A stretch of 64,000 bases of DNA, taken from positions 1,860,001 through 1,924,000 of the forward strand of contig NC_087067.1 in assembly GCF_963678635.1 (NCBI RefSeq), written 5' to 3'. The notes below the pieces were generated by a model. The model searched no databases and was not told the origin of the DNA. It saw only the letters and a list, made by a program, of their open reading frames with translations. Positions 1 to 12,600 of this stretch are shown here, piece after piece. The translations under genes and the position numbers were made by a program. Source of the stretch: Symsagittifera roscoffensis (taxonomy: Eukaryota > Xenacoelomorpha > Acoela > Convolutidae). The first letter of the stretch is position 1. Every line of letters starts with the position of its first letter.

Positions 1-157
1 AAATTTCCATTCACGGTCGGAGAAGTTTTTAAAATCAAAATAGGGTCTTCTGCATTTTAAAAGATCTCAGAAAATCAATTTGGTCGATCGAAAAAAATTC
101 ATTAAAATTTTGAAAACCCCCCTTGAGAAAATCCTACATCCGCCTTCGCTTCTATTG
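1..157 (+). repeat. hAT-like MITE fragment (family F), right end
   Basis: The motifs agggtctt, agctcag-like spacing, aaaatcaatttggtc and the end aaaatcctacatccgcc match the right half of the element at 23513-23933. It is cut by the window edge. Confidence 0.55.
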
Positions 158-470
158 TGCTAAGAAAAATTAACTAATGAGTGTTTTTTTCCCAATAGAG
201 GTTTTAGCTGACGAAGATTTTATATGGTTTTGTTGAGAATTTCAGGTCGCCAGTTTTCTTCACCTCACTTAAGCTTCAAGTTTTTGGCGCAATGAGTTGT
301 TTTGCAAGGCTAGTTACGAAGACTAATATTGTGTGGCATGTCCTAATTAGTCCGTTATGCCTTATTGTTTTTATTATTCGTACATTTTAACCAAAATTTT
401 TACAAGTAAAAATTCGCAGGCAGAGCGGGAATGGAAATAGCCGGAACTTGTAACCAATTTTTTGCTGTAG

Positions 471-630
471 TCTCGATCAGTGTGCGCGTGTACGTGGTGG
501 CTACGCTGACAAACAGATGAAACTAAATGAGACTCTTGAAGAACTGGAACATAGTCTGATGGACTTGAACAAGAATGTGCAACACGTGAACAGAGTGCGA
601 GACATTCCCGAGTTGAGAAACGACCTCGAT
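471..630 (+). CDS. Exon 1 of window (giant gene)
   Basis: Acceptor ttttttgctgtag before 471; donor gtaagc at 631; phase 0 exit. It encodes a helical segment containing LNETLEELEHSLMDLNKNV. A second in-frame acceptor (cag at 478-480) would start the exon at 481. The reading frame is open across both, so the start is uncertain by ten bases. The exon enters mid-protein, so upstream exons must lie outside the window. Confidence 0.75.
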
Positions 631-3600
631 GTAAGCAAAACTTAGTTCTTTGTTCATGTTGTACAATTGTGATATACGAATCAAGTAATGAATTTAAAAG
701 AAGGCGGATTTTTAAAACTAAATGAAAAAATTGTGGATTTTACTTAACCAGATGTCACCCTTACCAGGGTTATTTGACGTCAGAACTTCCCATTAGCCAT
801 TCTCCAGACTCTCGTTGAAACGAAGTAGATTTTTTGATAAAGACAGATATAATTTAGCGACAACAAGTGTACGCATTTCAACGGAATTTACTTCAACGTT
901 TTAACTTTTTAGATTCTCAACGATGAGCTGACACGTTGCAAAAAACTGTCAACTGACCTTGAAGAATCCGCCAACGAGTTGATGCAATCATGCAATGAAC
1001 CCTCAAAAGCTTTGATCAGCGACCAATCAAAATCGCGCTTGGAACGTCTCGATGACGTAACAAAGATACTCGAAGCTTCGTCTGCAGATTTTGACTGGCT
1101 TACGAGTTTTGTTCATAGTTATTTGAAACAAGAAGATGCAATACATGCTAATATCCGTGCAATACAATCTAAGTCGGTTTCAAAACCCGCGGCATTTTGC
1201 GATGACGCTGAGATTATTACGCAATCGACACGACTTACCACATTATCGGAGGAGATGACAGCTGCCGAGAAGCAAACGCAGCAGCTAGAAGAATTTGTGA
1301 AAGAATCGCAGAATAAGTGGTCAAAAAAGGTCCCGAAATGCGACGTTTTTAAATGTGTGGCAGAAATTGATGATAATCTGAAACAGTAAGCCGCCAATGT
1401 GCTATTTTTTAAAGACAATTTTTCAGGAAAAAAAGTGGAAAAAAATTCGTTTAATTTTTAGATGCAAGGAAAATTTGAGTGAGAAACTGGCAGATTTTGA
1501 GCAAGAAAAGGAGAAGAGAAAGTCTTCAACTGACAGTTTGGACGCATTTTTAGAGCTAATTGCTTCTTCCGAGCGAGTCTTGGCTGAGTTGGACAACAGT
1601 TCGTCGTCGCCGGCATCGAACGCTCTAGAGAAAATCCAGGTATTTTTCTTCCTTTGCAAACCAGAATCAAAACTCGCATCAGTGCTCTAATGAAAATCAT
1701 CTCTTTACCCTTGCGATAAGCAAGGGTATTGCAATCGGGTAAAATAATTTTTTTCCCGTCAATAACTTTGTTCACTGAAAGGTGAAAATTAGAAATTGTA
1801 AATTTAGGTTCACTTCATAATGAATTTAATTTTTTTCCTCTCCGGTACACTTTGTCTGGAGGTAACGAATGCTCCTGGGACGGCGAACGCTCTGTGTTCG
1901 AATCTGACAAGACCTGTTTTTTTTTCAACGGGAAATAGTCCGTTAAAAAATGTTGGCTTACTATTGTCTGCTTATGTTTTGTCGACTTAGTTGCCATAGA
2001 ATTGTTTTTTTTTAACATTATAGTGCTTTGATTTGCCTCTGCTGTTTGAAATTTACTAGCCTTGACTTCGTATTTTTTTTTCTGTTCTTTTTTCGCTTGA
2101 AAAATTTTCGGAAACGTATTTTTATGCTCACCTCTGGATTGGATCACCCAAAACGCTATAAATCTGAATAGAAATCGTAGTTCACGTTTTTCATGGCATA
2201 ATTTTTATCGGCTTTTTTTTCTCTTTTTCAGCTTGATAGGTTTCGGCCTATAATATATTGACTCATTGGCCTCATATTGCGTCTTTCGACGAGCGAAAAA
2301 ATCTTAAGTGTTAGTGTCTGTGTTTTGAGGGCGACTGGGACTTAATTACTTCTTAGTCTTAGTTTTTTGAATGTTTTTCGTTTTCCTTTTTTGGGCTTAA
2401 TAGGTTTCGGTCTATATTATATCGGCGTAGTGGCCTCATATTGTTTGAGTACGATCAAATAAAGATTTTTGAGTATTTGTGTGTTTTGAGGGCGAAAAGG
2501 ATTTAATAACTTTTCATAAGTCTTAAGTCTTGTTGATTTTTTTAATCGATTTAAAGGGTTTCTGACAACTTTTTGGCTTTGTTACCGCTGGGTACATTTT
2601 CTTCTGATTTTAATTTCCAAATTTAGTGTCTCGGAATGTTCTTGTTTCAAAATTAGCCTGACCTGAATCATTTTGATAGATCTATTTTTTCGACATTTTC
2701 GAATTTTTTGTCTTATTTTTTATCGCAAGTGATGTGAAGCTCAGCTTTGCCTCTGTGTTTAAATATTGCAATTAGCAACTGTTGCCTAGTTTTTTTTATA
2801 GTTATCGTTCCGACCCACCTTACCCCCTATTTTATTTTTTCAGCATTTTTTCCAGACACATTTTGTAGAATGAAATTTCAAACTGCATTCGCATCTAATT
2901 CTTCTAGGATTTTGTCATGATGTTAGCTATAATTAACTAATTTTTACATCCATGACCAAAATAACCATTTTAGTCCCCTCTCACTAACTAAAATAAAAAC
3001 AAATACATTTTTTTAGTTGAAAAAATTTTCGGTGATATATTACAATAGGTGACAGATTCGAGTTAAATAGCTGGATCGCTCTTTGCAATGCTTCAAACAG
3101 TACAGTATTTACAATTTATTTCCAAGATAATTTTTCTGGCAAAAGAATTGTAAAATTTGATTTTTTGAATAAAATTTTATCTGGAAGAGTAATGTATATA
3201 CAAAAACTATCTTAGTAACATGTACAAGTGTTTGATAATAGAACAATTATTTTTTTTTTTGCAAAAGATTTTTCAAATTTAATACAGGGATACTCAAATA
3301 TTTCTCAAAAGACCAACTATTGTAACAAATAACCAAATTTTCTCTTATTTTTTAGATATTTTTTTCTATAGTTGTTTCTATTGTTTATTTCGATATGCAT
3401 GTAAAATGGATGTTTTTTAGGAAAACTTGAATAGTCGGATTCTCGTTTGTGTGCTTATTTTGCCAGCTCATTTTCAAAATTAAGCATGGACTTTCTTTCC
3501 TTCTGATTTACGCAATTTTAATTGTAGTTGAAAGTCATTCTGTAATCAGAAAATTTAGATCTGATTTTTTGTGTTTGTTTTATAAGCAGTTTTTGGACAA

Positions 3601-6600
3601 ATGGTTTCGGCATATTTTATATTGGCTTAGTTTTTTAATAGTTTGTCGTTTGAAGGGAAAAATAGATTTTCATCCTTTTGTGTTTCAGGAAGGGTGGATT
3701 GAAAATCTTTAAAATAAACTTCAAGTTTTTTATGGGAACGATTTTGTTTTTGGTTCAACGGGTGTCTACCCATGAATTTTCAGCTTATTTGCTGCTTGTT
3801 AAATGATTTTGAATGCCTTTTAGAGCTGTCGTTGGTTTTCTGTGACATTTTTTTAAATTGAACATCATTCGAGAGAAGGTTTTGTATGTGTAGCCTTTCG
3901 ACATTTTTTTTCAAATAATCTTTCGACTCAGTGGCTTGCGTGATATTTTCTACTATTCGCTAGCTTGCAAATCTATGTTTGTGAACAATTGAATTTTTTC
4001 GAGTTGTTCATACTTGGAGTTTTTTTGTTATAATTCTCGCGACTAAAATATCAGCATGGGCCCCTTGCATTATCTTAAAAGTGAAATCTAATTTTGAAAG
4101 TTTATTAAACAAGTTCGCACTTCTTTTATGTAAAATGAAAACATCACAAACTGTTTTAGAGTTTGAAAGCGACGTGTGAGAGTGAAATGAGTCGATTGGA
4201 TGGCCTGTTGTCAGAGATTCAGTCAGATTACCACCGCAAATCATCCACTCTCCCCATCACCCTCGTCCACAAATGGGACGAGGCGAAAGAGAAGTCAAAC
4301 AAGCTCACTCTTGTCTTGAAAGAAAAGGTCAGAGCGAAATTCGAATTATCATTCGTCCATTTCAAGTTACGTTATATGTATTCTTTATGTCAACGAATCT
4401 GGTTAAAACTCAGTGTCGTTAGTTAGGTAACTCAAGTGATTAGTTCAGTCTGGCTAAACGCGTTTGGATTGCGGAGCTTAATTTTTTTGAACAATTTGTC
4501 GGATCTCTTTAAATATCCCCCATTTGATATCTGAAAACGAATTGCCACCCCTATAATGAACAAAATCAACGGTTAAGTAACAAGGAATGATAAAACGATG
4601 GCTGTTAAATACTGAATTGACTGTATTCTAGTTCGCATAAATAAGAGAGTGAACTAGAGGTCAACGCATAACAGCTAGACAGTTCTAGGCTAATTGACAG
4701 GCAGGTACCAAACTCACACTTAATTATAGTGTGAGAACTCTCAGAGATAAGTAGATAAAGAAATAGCAACTAGGATGAATGACAACTGAACATTGTAGCC
4801 CCTGACATTTCCGTATGGATGTAAAATTTAAATACATAGTAATTTAAATTTAATATAATAATTAATAATATTCAACCTGCCGCCTCAACTAACACAATAC
4901 AACAAACTTGAGTTTTAGGCTTATGGCCATCCCTCTCCCTGGGTAACGAGTTTTAAATAAGGTTCACTTTCCTTCTCCCCCTGGATGTTTTCCTTTTTGT
5001 TCCGCCCCTTGGATATTTTCGATCATGACTCCTCCCATTTTATCTACTGGCTTTTTTCTTCTGGTACTCCTTCTGGTCCCCGAGCTTTCACTTTGACTGC
5101 CAGATTCGACGTCTTCTTCTTGGCTACTATTCATAAGGCATTCTCTCGCCGCTAACGCCGGTCGGTCTTGGCTCCCCTTTCCTTGTTGTTGTCCCCCTTT
5201 CCCTCGCCTCGCTTTCGTCCCTCTAGATTTTGCTCTTGCTCCCGTTCCATGTTCTGCTACTGCTGTACTGCCGCTTGGGCCTTGTCCCGCCGCAATCGCT
5301 TCATGTCTCGCTAACACTTCTATTGGCAATCGTGTAGGGATAATATTTAGTGGCTGGAAATCTTCAATATCCGAACTGTCAGACTGGAAGGTGGCTACCG
5401 ACACTTTTTTCATAGCCTTTGGCCTTTTTGATTTCGGGCTTTCGACTACCCCTTTCTTTGCGCTCGATAACATCTCCTTGAGCGTAGCCGGCTTCCGTTT
5501 CTTGGGAAGTATGGGTTTTTGCTTTTCTGCCACTGCACTTTTACTAAGAACAGATCCGTTTTTTAGCTTGATAGTATGTTTGGATTCAGAGATAACATTA
5601 GATTTTAAGAGTTTGTACCGATTTAGGGTCTTCCTGGTTGTACGCTGGTACAGGTCGCGTGCGCCTCCACTCCCTTGGACGTTAGGGCCAGTGCCTTTAC
5701 TCCCTTGGATTTTCGGGGCAACTCCCGATCCCTCCCCTGGACACGTGTCCATTTGCTGATCGCTATCAAGCATGATAGGGGCCCTTCTTAAAGCTGGAGC
5801 GTATGTCAGACCGGACCTTTCCTCCCAATTCGACTGCTGAGGGAATGCAATTTTACTCAACTCAGGATAATTTTCGTCTAAACACAAACATTTTTGTTTT
5901 AAGACGTTCTTTCAATTCAAATTTTTCAAACTTGGTTTTTTCGTAAGATTGCGTAAAACGGTGTTAGCCTCCCGGCCGTGGTGGGCTTCAAAAGGTGTTA
6001 ATTTAGTAGTTGCATTTTTGGAAAATCGTAGCGCGCCTAGCGCTTTATCGACCATCGATTCTAGAGACTTATGCTCTTTGTCAGTCTCATAGGTTAGGAC
6101 AAAATTCTTCAAACTCCCTATTGTCCGTTCAACGGACCCCGTGCATCGATGGTCGTTCACTGGTGAGTTTATTAGCTCGATGCCTTCGCTGTTACAGAAG
6201 CTTTTAAACGTATTAGATGTAAAACATGATCCCTGATCAACGTGTATTTTCCGGGGTACTCCATGTTGAGTTATGTATTTATCGAGAAATTTTAAGACTT
6301 TATCTGACGTGTTAGTGGTAGTAACCATTGCTGATGGCCACCTTGAGAACCGGTCCGTAGCAACCAAGACATATTTCTTACTCTCGTTCAAGTAGTTTAT
6401 TGGCCCCCAGAAATCCAATTGTATACATTCATTGGATTCCCTTGGTTCAGGGACCTTCCCCATGTCTCCCTTGGGTAATAACGATTTTAGATTCTTACCC
6501 GCTTCCGTGCATTGCTGACAGTACGTGGCCTTTGCTGCCAAACTGCGGTACATGTAGGGATAACAGACGTCACGCGCTGCTTCATAAATGTTCCTTTTAC

Positions 6601-9600
6601 CGTGATGGTAATAATGTATCCGCGACTCAATTGGGACTTGTAATGGCAAAGGAATGACTAGCCGTCCATCTAGCCACACACAATCGTCCCGCAATGACAA
6701 ATCGTTTGCGTATTGGGCCCAGTACTTCCCAATCTTCAGGAGTTCTTCTTTCAATTTAATCCTCTTCTCCAACGCTTCTTTTACTCGTACTAAGTTCACA
6801 TCCGCCGGTATGTTTGAGGCAATAAATTCTAGATTAAATAATTCTGGTAACGCTTGGGATTTCTTGATTACCTTGCAATCCCGGGAATGATAGATATAAC
6901 TTGTTGATTTGGGTTAACGGTCGGAAAAAGCTCGCCTGCGAATTTCGAAGGTATAGAAAGTACTGTATTAATTTTTGAATCCCGTGTATTTTTAGTAATG
7001 GCAACAATTTCAGTGTTAATGACAGTTATTTCATCGCTACTCAATAAGTTTTCATCTAGTCTAAGCGGAGAGTTGATTTTAGATATGCGAATTTTGTAGC
7101 AAGTAACGAATCCCCCCTAGCAAAAGGGGGACAGTTAAAGAGATCCTATTTGTCAAAACTGTCGAAAGTAATGACAATGCAAATTATTTGCCAAAAAAGC
7201 AGTTTTCATATCAGGAATTTTGCTCGCATCTGCGATTGAATTAATAATTTTGGTCATAAATCAAAATATACTGAAAATAAGCAATAAATACTGAAAATAA
7301 GCAATAATATGATAATTTTGCAGGAGTTCGCAGCCCAAGAAGTGAAGGATCTCGAGTTGGTTTGTTCGGAGACTATTCAGAATGTGACCAATACATTGAG
7401 TGAATGTCAACAGGAGCTGGCCAATGATGAAGACTACTTGGTCAAAATTGCAGACCAGACGTCTACACTGGCTGCTTGTGACAGGAACAAAGTACGCAGA
7501 TACTCAAAACATTTTTTAATTTAATTTGATTGACCTTTAAAAAAAGACATTTACTCAGTTTTTTTAGTAAATGTATCTCTTAGAATGGTTGAAAAGTTTC
7601 TCAAAATTTTGCCAACCATTTCGTCAAATCTCTTAAAATGGTTGAAATATTTGTCGAAGTTTTGCTAATCTATCCAGGTGCTGAAAAAACCAAAAATGAC
7701 TTGTCTTTTTGTTGTCCGACTACCGTTGCGAAAATATTATGTCTTACTCTATTTGTTACTTTTATCTTACTACATAGTTAATACAGTTTTTTGTCTCTCT
7801 GTATAGAGCATTTTGTCGTTTCCATAAATTAAGATATTTTTTTTTGTTGGTACAAAAATTTTGACATATTTTTTTTCTGTAATCAAAATGAATTTTTCAA
7901 ACTTTTTCAGGAAAACTTGAAACGCGTGTCCGAATGCAAGTGTTCTCTGAAGAGCATAGAAGGTATGGCGAATGCGCCTTCGCAGAAGAACAGAATACCC
8001 GTCATGTCCAATACCAAGGCACTCCATGTAAGTTTTTTTTTCTGTCATTGTTGTTTCTGAGATTCACAGAGGATCTTTCAAAAGCTATCAGTCCTGTCTA
8101 AGCATAGTCCATTTTTAATATTTCCTCCCAATCAAGACTGTTGTTAAAACATAGTTATAGTTAGATATAAAGGCCCAGAATTAGTTTCATTTTTGCCAAA
8201 AAACTGTTTACCTAACAGTTATTTAACGTTATTTATCAAAACTGTTTTAAAATATCAGTAGAACGGTAGTAGAACTCAGAACAATCGGGACACTCAGCGC
8301 TCTGCTTTGATCCCAGCATCGTTCTCATTTTTGTAGACCACCTCCGACCGCCTTCTTGAGAAGCTCCAGGAGCGGCAGACACAACTGAACAACAGTTTGG
8401 ACAACTGGCAACGGGCGGCCACTCTGGCCCAGGAATTGTCTGCTGTCGTGGATGAGTCGTCGGGTTTGATGGGGGACGAGAACGTGTTCGGATTGACATC
8501 AGAGAAGTTGCAGGAGTTTCAGACTTCTGTTGAGGTATTTGATTTGAAGATTGTTTTGTATATCTTACCATCTTCTTTTTGATTCAAGGCGCCGAAGGCG
8601 TGGAGAACTGTTGGATTCCATTGTGTTTTCCAACGCAAGTTTTGTCTCCACAATTGACCGCGAGATGAGGCACCAATCGTGTTGCGAGCTGCAATGAAAA
8701 AAATGAACATTTTAATTTTACTGCTATTTTGAGAAGTTTTGATGAAGATTAATATTTGAAAAGACAAATGTATGTCAAAAAAATTAAGCTGTTATAATGG
8801 GGCAAAATAATTTGGTGCTTCAAAATTATGAAAGCGGAAGGGTTCGAAAAGAAATAGGTCTTTTGAACAAATATTTTTTTGTTTTTTTGAACATTGTTTC
8901 CTAACACTATCTCTCGCTTCTAGGTCTTGATGTCTGCAGTTGCCGATAAAGCCGAAGCAAAATCTGAACTGTCGGCGCTTTTGGATAGTCTGTGTACGAA
9001 CCATGGCCAGGCGGCCGACGATGCAATCGGCAAACTGAAGAGCCAATTGGAAGCATTCGAAAAGTAAGTTAATTTCAACTCGTTCATGTCATTCAATGTT
9101 GTGATGTGCACAATTTCCGTGACAAAACGAACAACGAGGATAGCTCATTGCTGTCAGTAGCTTAGAAATTTCGACCACAACGATTGAAGCAAAGAAATAA
9201 GAAGCTAAATGTATATTAAAATTGCCGAAAAATTAAACCGAGAGTTCAATGAGTAATGTTTCGTAAATGAGTCTGTTAGCCTGAACGAAACTGAAGCAAC
9301 CTTTTTGATTTTTTTTGCATCCAAATCACGACTTATAGGAAACAGTGCTTTATTATGATAGCACACCTGATCTGTACGAGCTTTCTTTGAGGTAACCGAC
9401 GAAATTGGGAGGAAAATACACAAGCTACGCCATAGTTATTTCCCACTTTGTGGTCGGTACAAAAATTAAAGAATTTTTGAACGCGCTGTTCTCGAATTTG
9501 ACTAATTTGAGCCAAATGTGAATAAGACAAAATTTAGTCACAAATTTCGATAAGTTCGGATCCTAACTTTCATTTTAAAATGGTTCAAAAAGGTAGACTT

Positions 9601-12600
9601 CTCGCGTGTCTTTTCTAGCAAAATTTTAACATTCATTTTGTAATTTTTTCATGTATGAATTCGATCTTCTGCGGCTACTTTTTAGTTTATCGACTGAATC
9701 AAATGAATTGAATTTGTTTTGGCTTTAGATGCGTATTGTGTTAATATTTCTTGCTGAAATCTATTAAGAATGGAATTTCACGCAACATAAAGGCAAAGAG
9801 GGCTTTCAAAATAATTTCAACGGTTGTATTCTAGTTTTTTGTTCTGACCACTCGAAGAGTGGAAAGGACCTTTGGATTCGGGCTGGTTTTTGGAGCCATT
9901 TTGACTGCCTCAAAGAAAGCTCGTAGGTATCGAGTGTGGTATCAAAGTAAAGGCTTTTTGGCCGTAATTCGGATTCTAAATTTGAAAAAGTTTTCTCAGT
10001 ATTGAGAAAGCTGGGTTGCATGCTTTCGTTTTTCAGGCCGATTTAGACTAAGTTTGACCAAATGATCAGACTAAAATAGACGAGAGGGTAATCTCATCAA
10101 TTTAATTCTTCTTCAAATTGATTTTTTTTAGTTTTTATTATTTTTCATTCTCGCAGTGTCTCATCTAATTCAGTGACTCGTTACCAAAAGTATTTTGTTA
10201 CTTTTTTGAAATATAAATTTGTTCGGAACATTTTGTGCTACTTGCACAGCAACCGATTAATCTTGTTTTCATGAAACATGTTTCAAATTGCACGATTTTG
10301 TATTGACAAAGTTATTAAAATGCAAAAATAGATTGAGCTTGTTAATACACCTATCGACATATAATTACACTTGCGAAGCAATGTGTTATAGTACGAACTT
10401 TCTTTTTTTTCCAACCTAATTCGCTTATATTGTTCGGACAAATGTATATCGCTTATTGATAACATGTGCTTTGACATTCGAATACTTATACATTCACACA
10501 GTTGATGCATTTTTTAATTCATCAAGTGAACCGAAGAAAGCTATTTGTTTCAGACAACATAACAATAATAAAATCTCGATTTCGGAAATTTCCTAACTCA
10601 ATATCTCAAACTCTCGCAGTTTTTCGAAATGCATATGTTGTACTTAATGTGGCCTTATGATATGCGATTTTTTACATGCAAAATGTTGTATCTTTTTGTT
10701 TGTGATGCTATTTTTGCTGCATCGAATTGCCAATTTTTTAGCATATGTAGCTGCGTTATTGGTGGGTACTTTTGGGGATTTTAAGCATCCGTGGCTGAAT
10801 GGTTAGTGCATGAGGCTCAAATTTATAATTCGCAGATTTTTGCTAAATCGAATTTTCGCTAAGCCTCGTGTTTTTGCAAATTCGAGGCTTATTTCTACTT
10901 TTTTCTTATGTCACTTGAGAGAGCTGCTTTTTGGTCGTGTTCTCGCAAATGTTTGCGAAGCACAGCTTCGCCTCTGTTAAAAATTGTTCAAATGGTTTTA
11001 ATCGCTCCTGACTTATTTTGTATGATTTCAAACAGTAAAATTAGTTTAAACGAATAACCTTTGGCAATCCAGGTTCAGCAGAAATATAACTAGCAGGTCG
11101 CTTGGTGAAAATTTCAAAAGTTCGCGACCGTACTCAAGCAATCGGTGAGTTCTGTTTTGTTCTTTTCAGACCAATATAATGCTGTGCAGTGGATGAAAAA
11201 GTCACAGTAGCTGTAATTTACTGTGCATTTTTTGATATTAGTTCAAAATTAAATTGGTGTTGATGAATGAAAATTGTTTTTTTTTTGGTTATTTTAGGAT
11301 TTGTTTTCAGGAAAACAACTTATTGATCTAAATTTTTATAGGCGGGCTGTTTTTTTTTTTTATAAAAATGATAATCACGATAACTGTTTGAAATTGAAGG
11401 CTTAGGAGATGATATATTTTTCTGAAGCTGCACAGTTGATATCTTTTTTCTGAAGCTGTATTGGAAAAAACTCAAAAATACATTTTCAAACTGTTTTTTG
11501 CCTAGTTTGAAGATTTTTGTCCAATTTATTATTACCTTAAAGTTTAATTTTCAAATTCTAAAATAAAACAAGGATAGCCAGTTACTGTGCAAGTAGCACG
11601 GAATGTTCCGACCATAGACTTTAAATAACAAGAAAAAGTTTTTTTTTCGAATTAGTGTAATTTTTCTGCGTGGTGTGATAAAAGGATCGGACGTAAAACT
11701 ATAATTTAGGCATATTCGAACGTTATAGTAATTTAGACAAAAAATACAGTAGTTTTTGAGGAAAAAAATTACTAGAGAAACAAAAACAATCATTAAAAGA
11801 AAAAAATTCAAAGTTTTTAAATTTTTTGAATTTTTGATTCCCAAAATGGCATGAAACATCTCGAAAAACTAATTTTACTCGAGTAATATTACAATTAAGC
11901 ATAAATAAGCTATTGTAAACGGCCTAAATTAAGCATAAATAAGCGTGCTCGCTCGCTTTACTCGCTCGATTTACTCGCTCGAATATAGACGAAAAATCAA
12001 AAATTTCAAACCTAGTTTTCTTGACACCGCGATAACTTTTTTGAATTTTTTTCTACGACTGAAAGTGCTTAAATATAATATATCACTCAACCCAGTCCGA
12101 TGATTATTTGTGGTACCTGATTTTGCGTGGAAACAAAAAGAAAAAACTAAAACACACCCGAATACAAAGTTCTTCCCATTTTCAATGGTCAGAACAAAAA
12201 TTGCCAGCAGAATAAAAAAAGTACTTATGATCCTTTTTTTTGAAGTTGTGTGTTACTTCAATCATAAAAGTTATGACTTGTTACAATATGTCTACAGGGC
12301 TTCGGGAGAAAGCAGTTCGAAGTACAGGTTGGCGTGTCAAGAAACAGACGCGAGAGAGAACTTCATTAAAGAGTGCTGTGAAACTGAAGCTGAGTTGGAA
12401 TCCATGCAGAAAAGTCTGCCTGATATTGTGAAATTGGACAGTGAGAAACAGATCGAAAATGCAGTCAGTTTAGCCCAAGTGAGTCTCAAATCTTGTGATT
12501 TTCAGAAGCTCAAGTATTCTAGTTTCAATGTTATTCAATCGACTAAAAGAAGGTAACTCTAAGAGCATACTGTTCTTCAAGTAAACAGCTTTGCAAAATT

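Noticed and set aside
5391-5759. 122-codon plus-strand ORF
   Set aside because: Antisense shadow of the gypsy C-terminal region; hydrophobic low-complexity product with no support.
12110-12297. 5' extension of exon 9 in the open frame
   Set aside because: The sequence is the end of an HP-B repeat found elsewhere; the acceptor tctacag at 12297 gives the phase required by exon 8.
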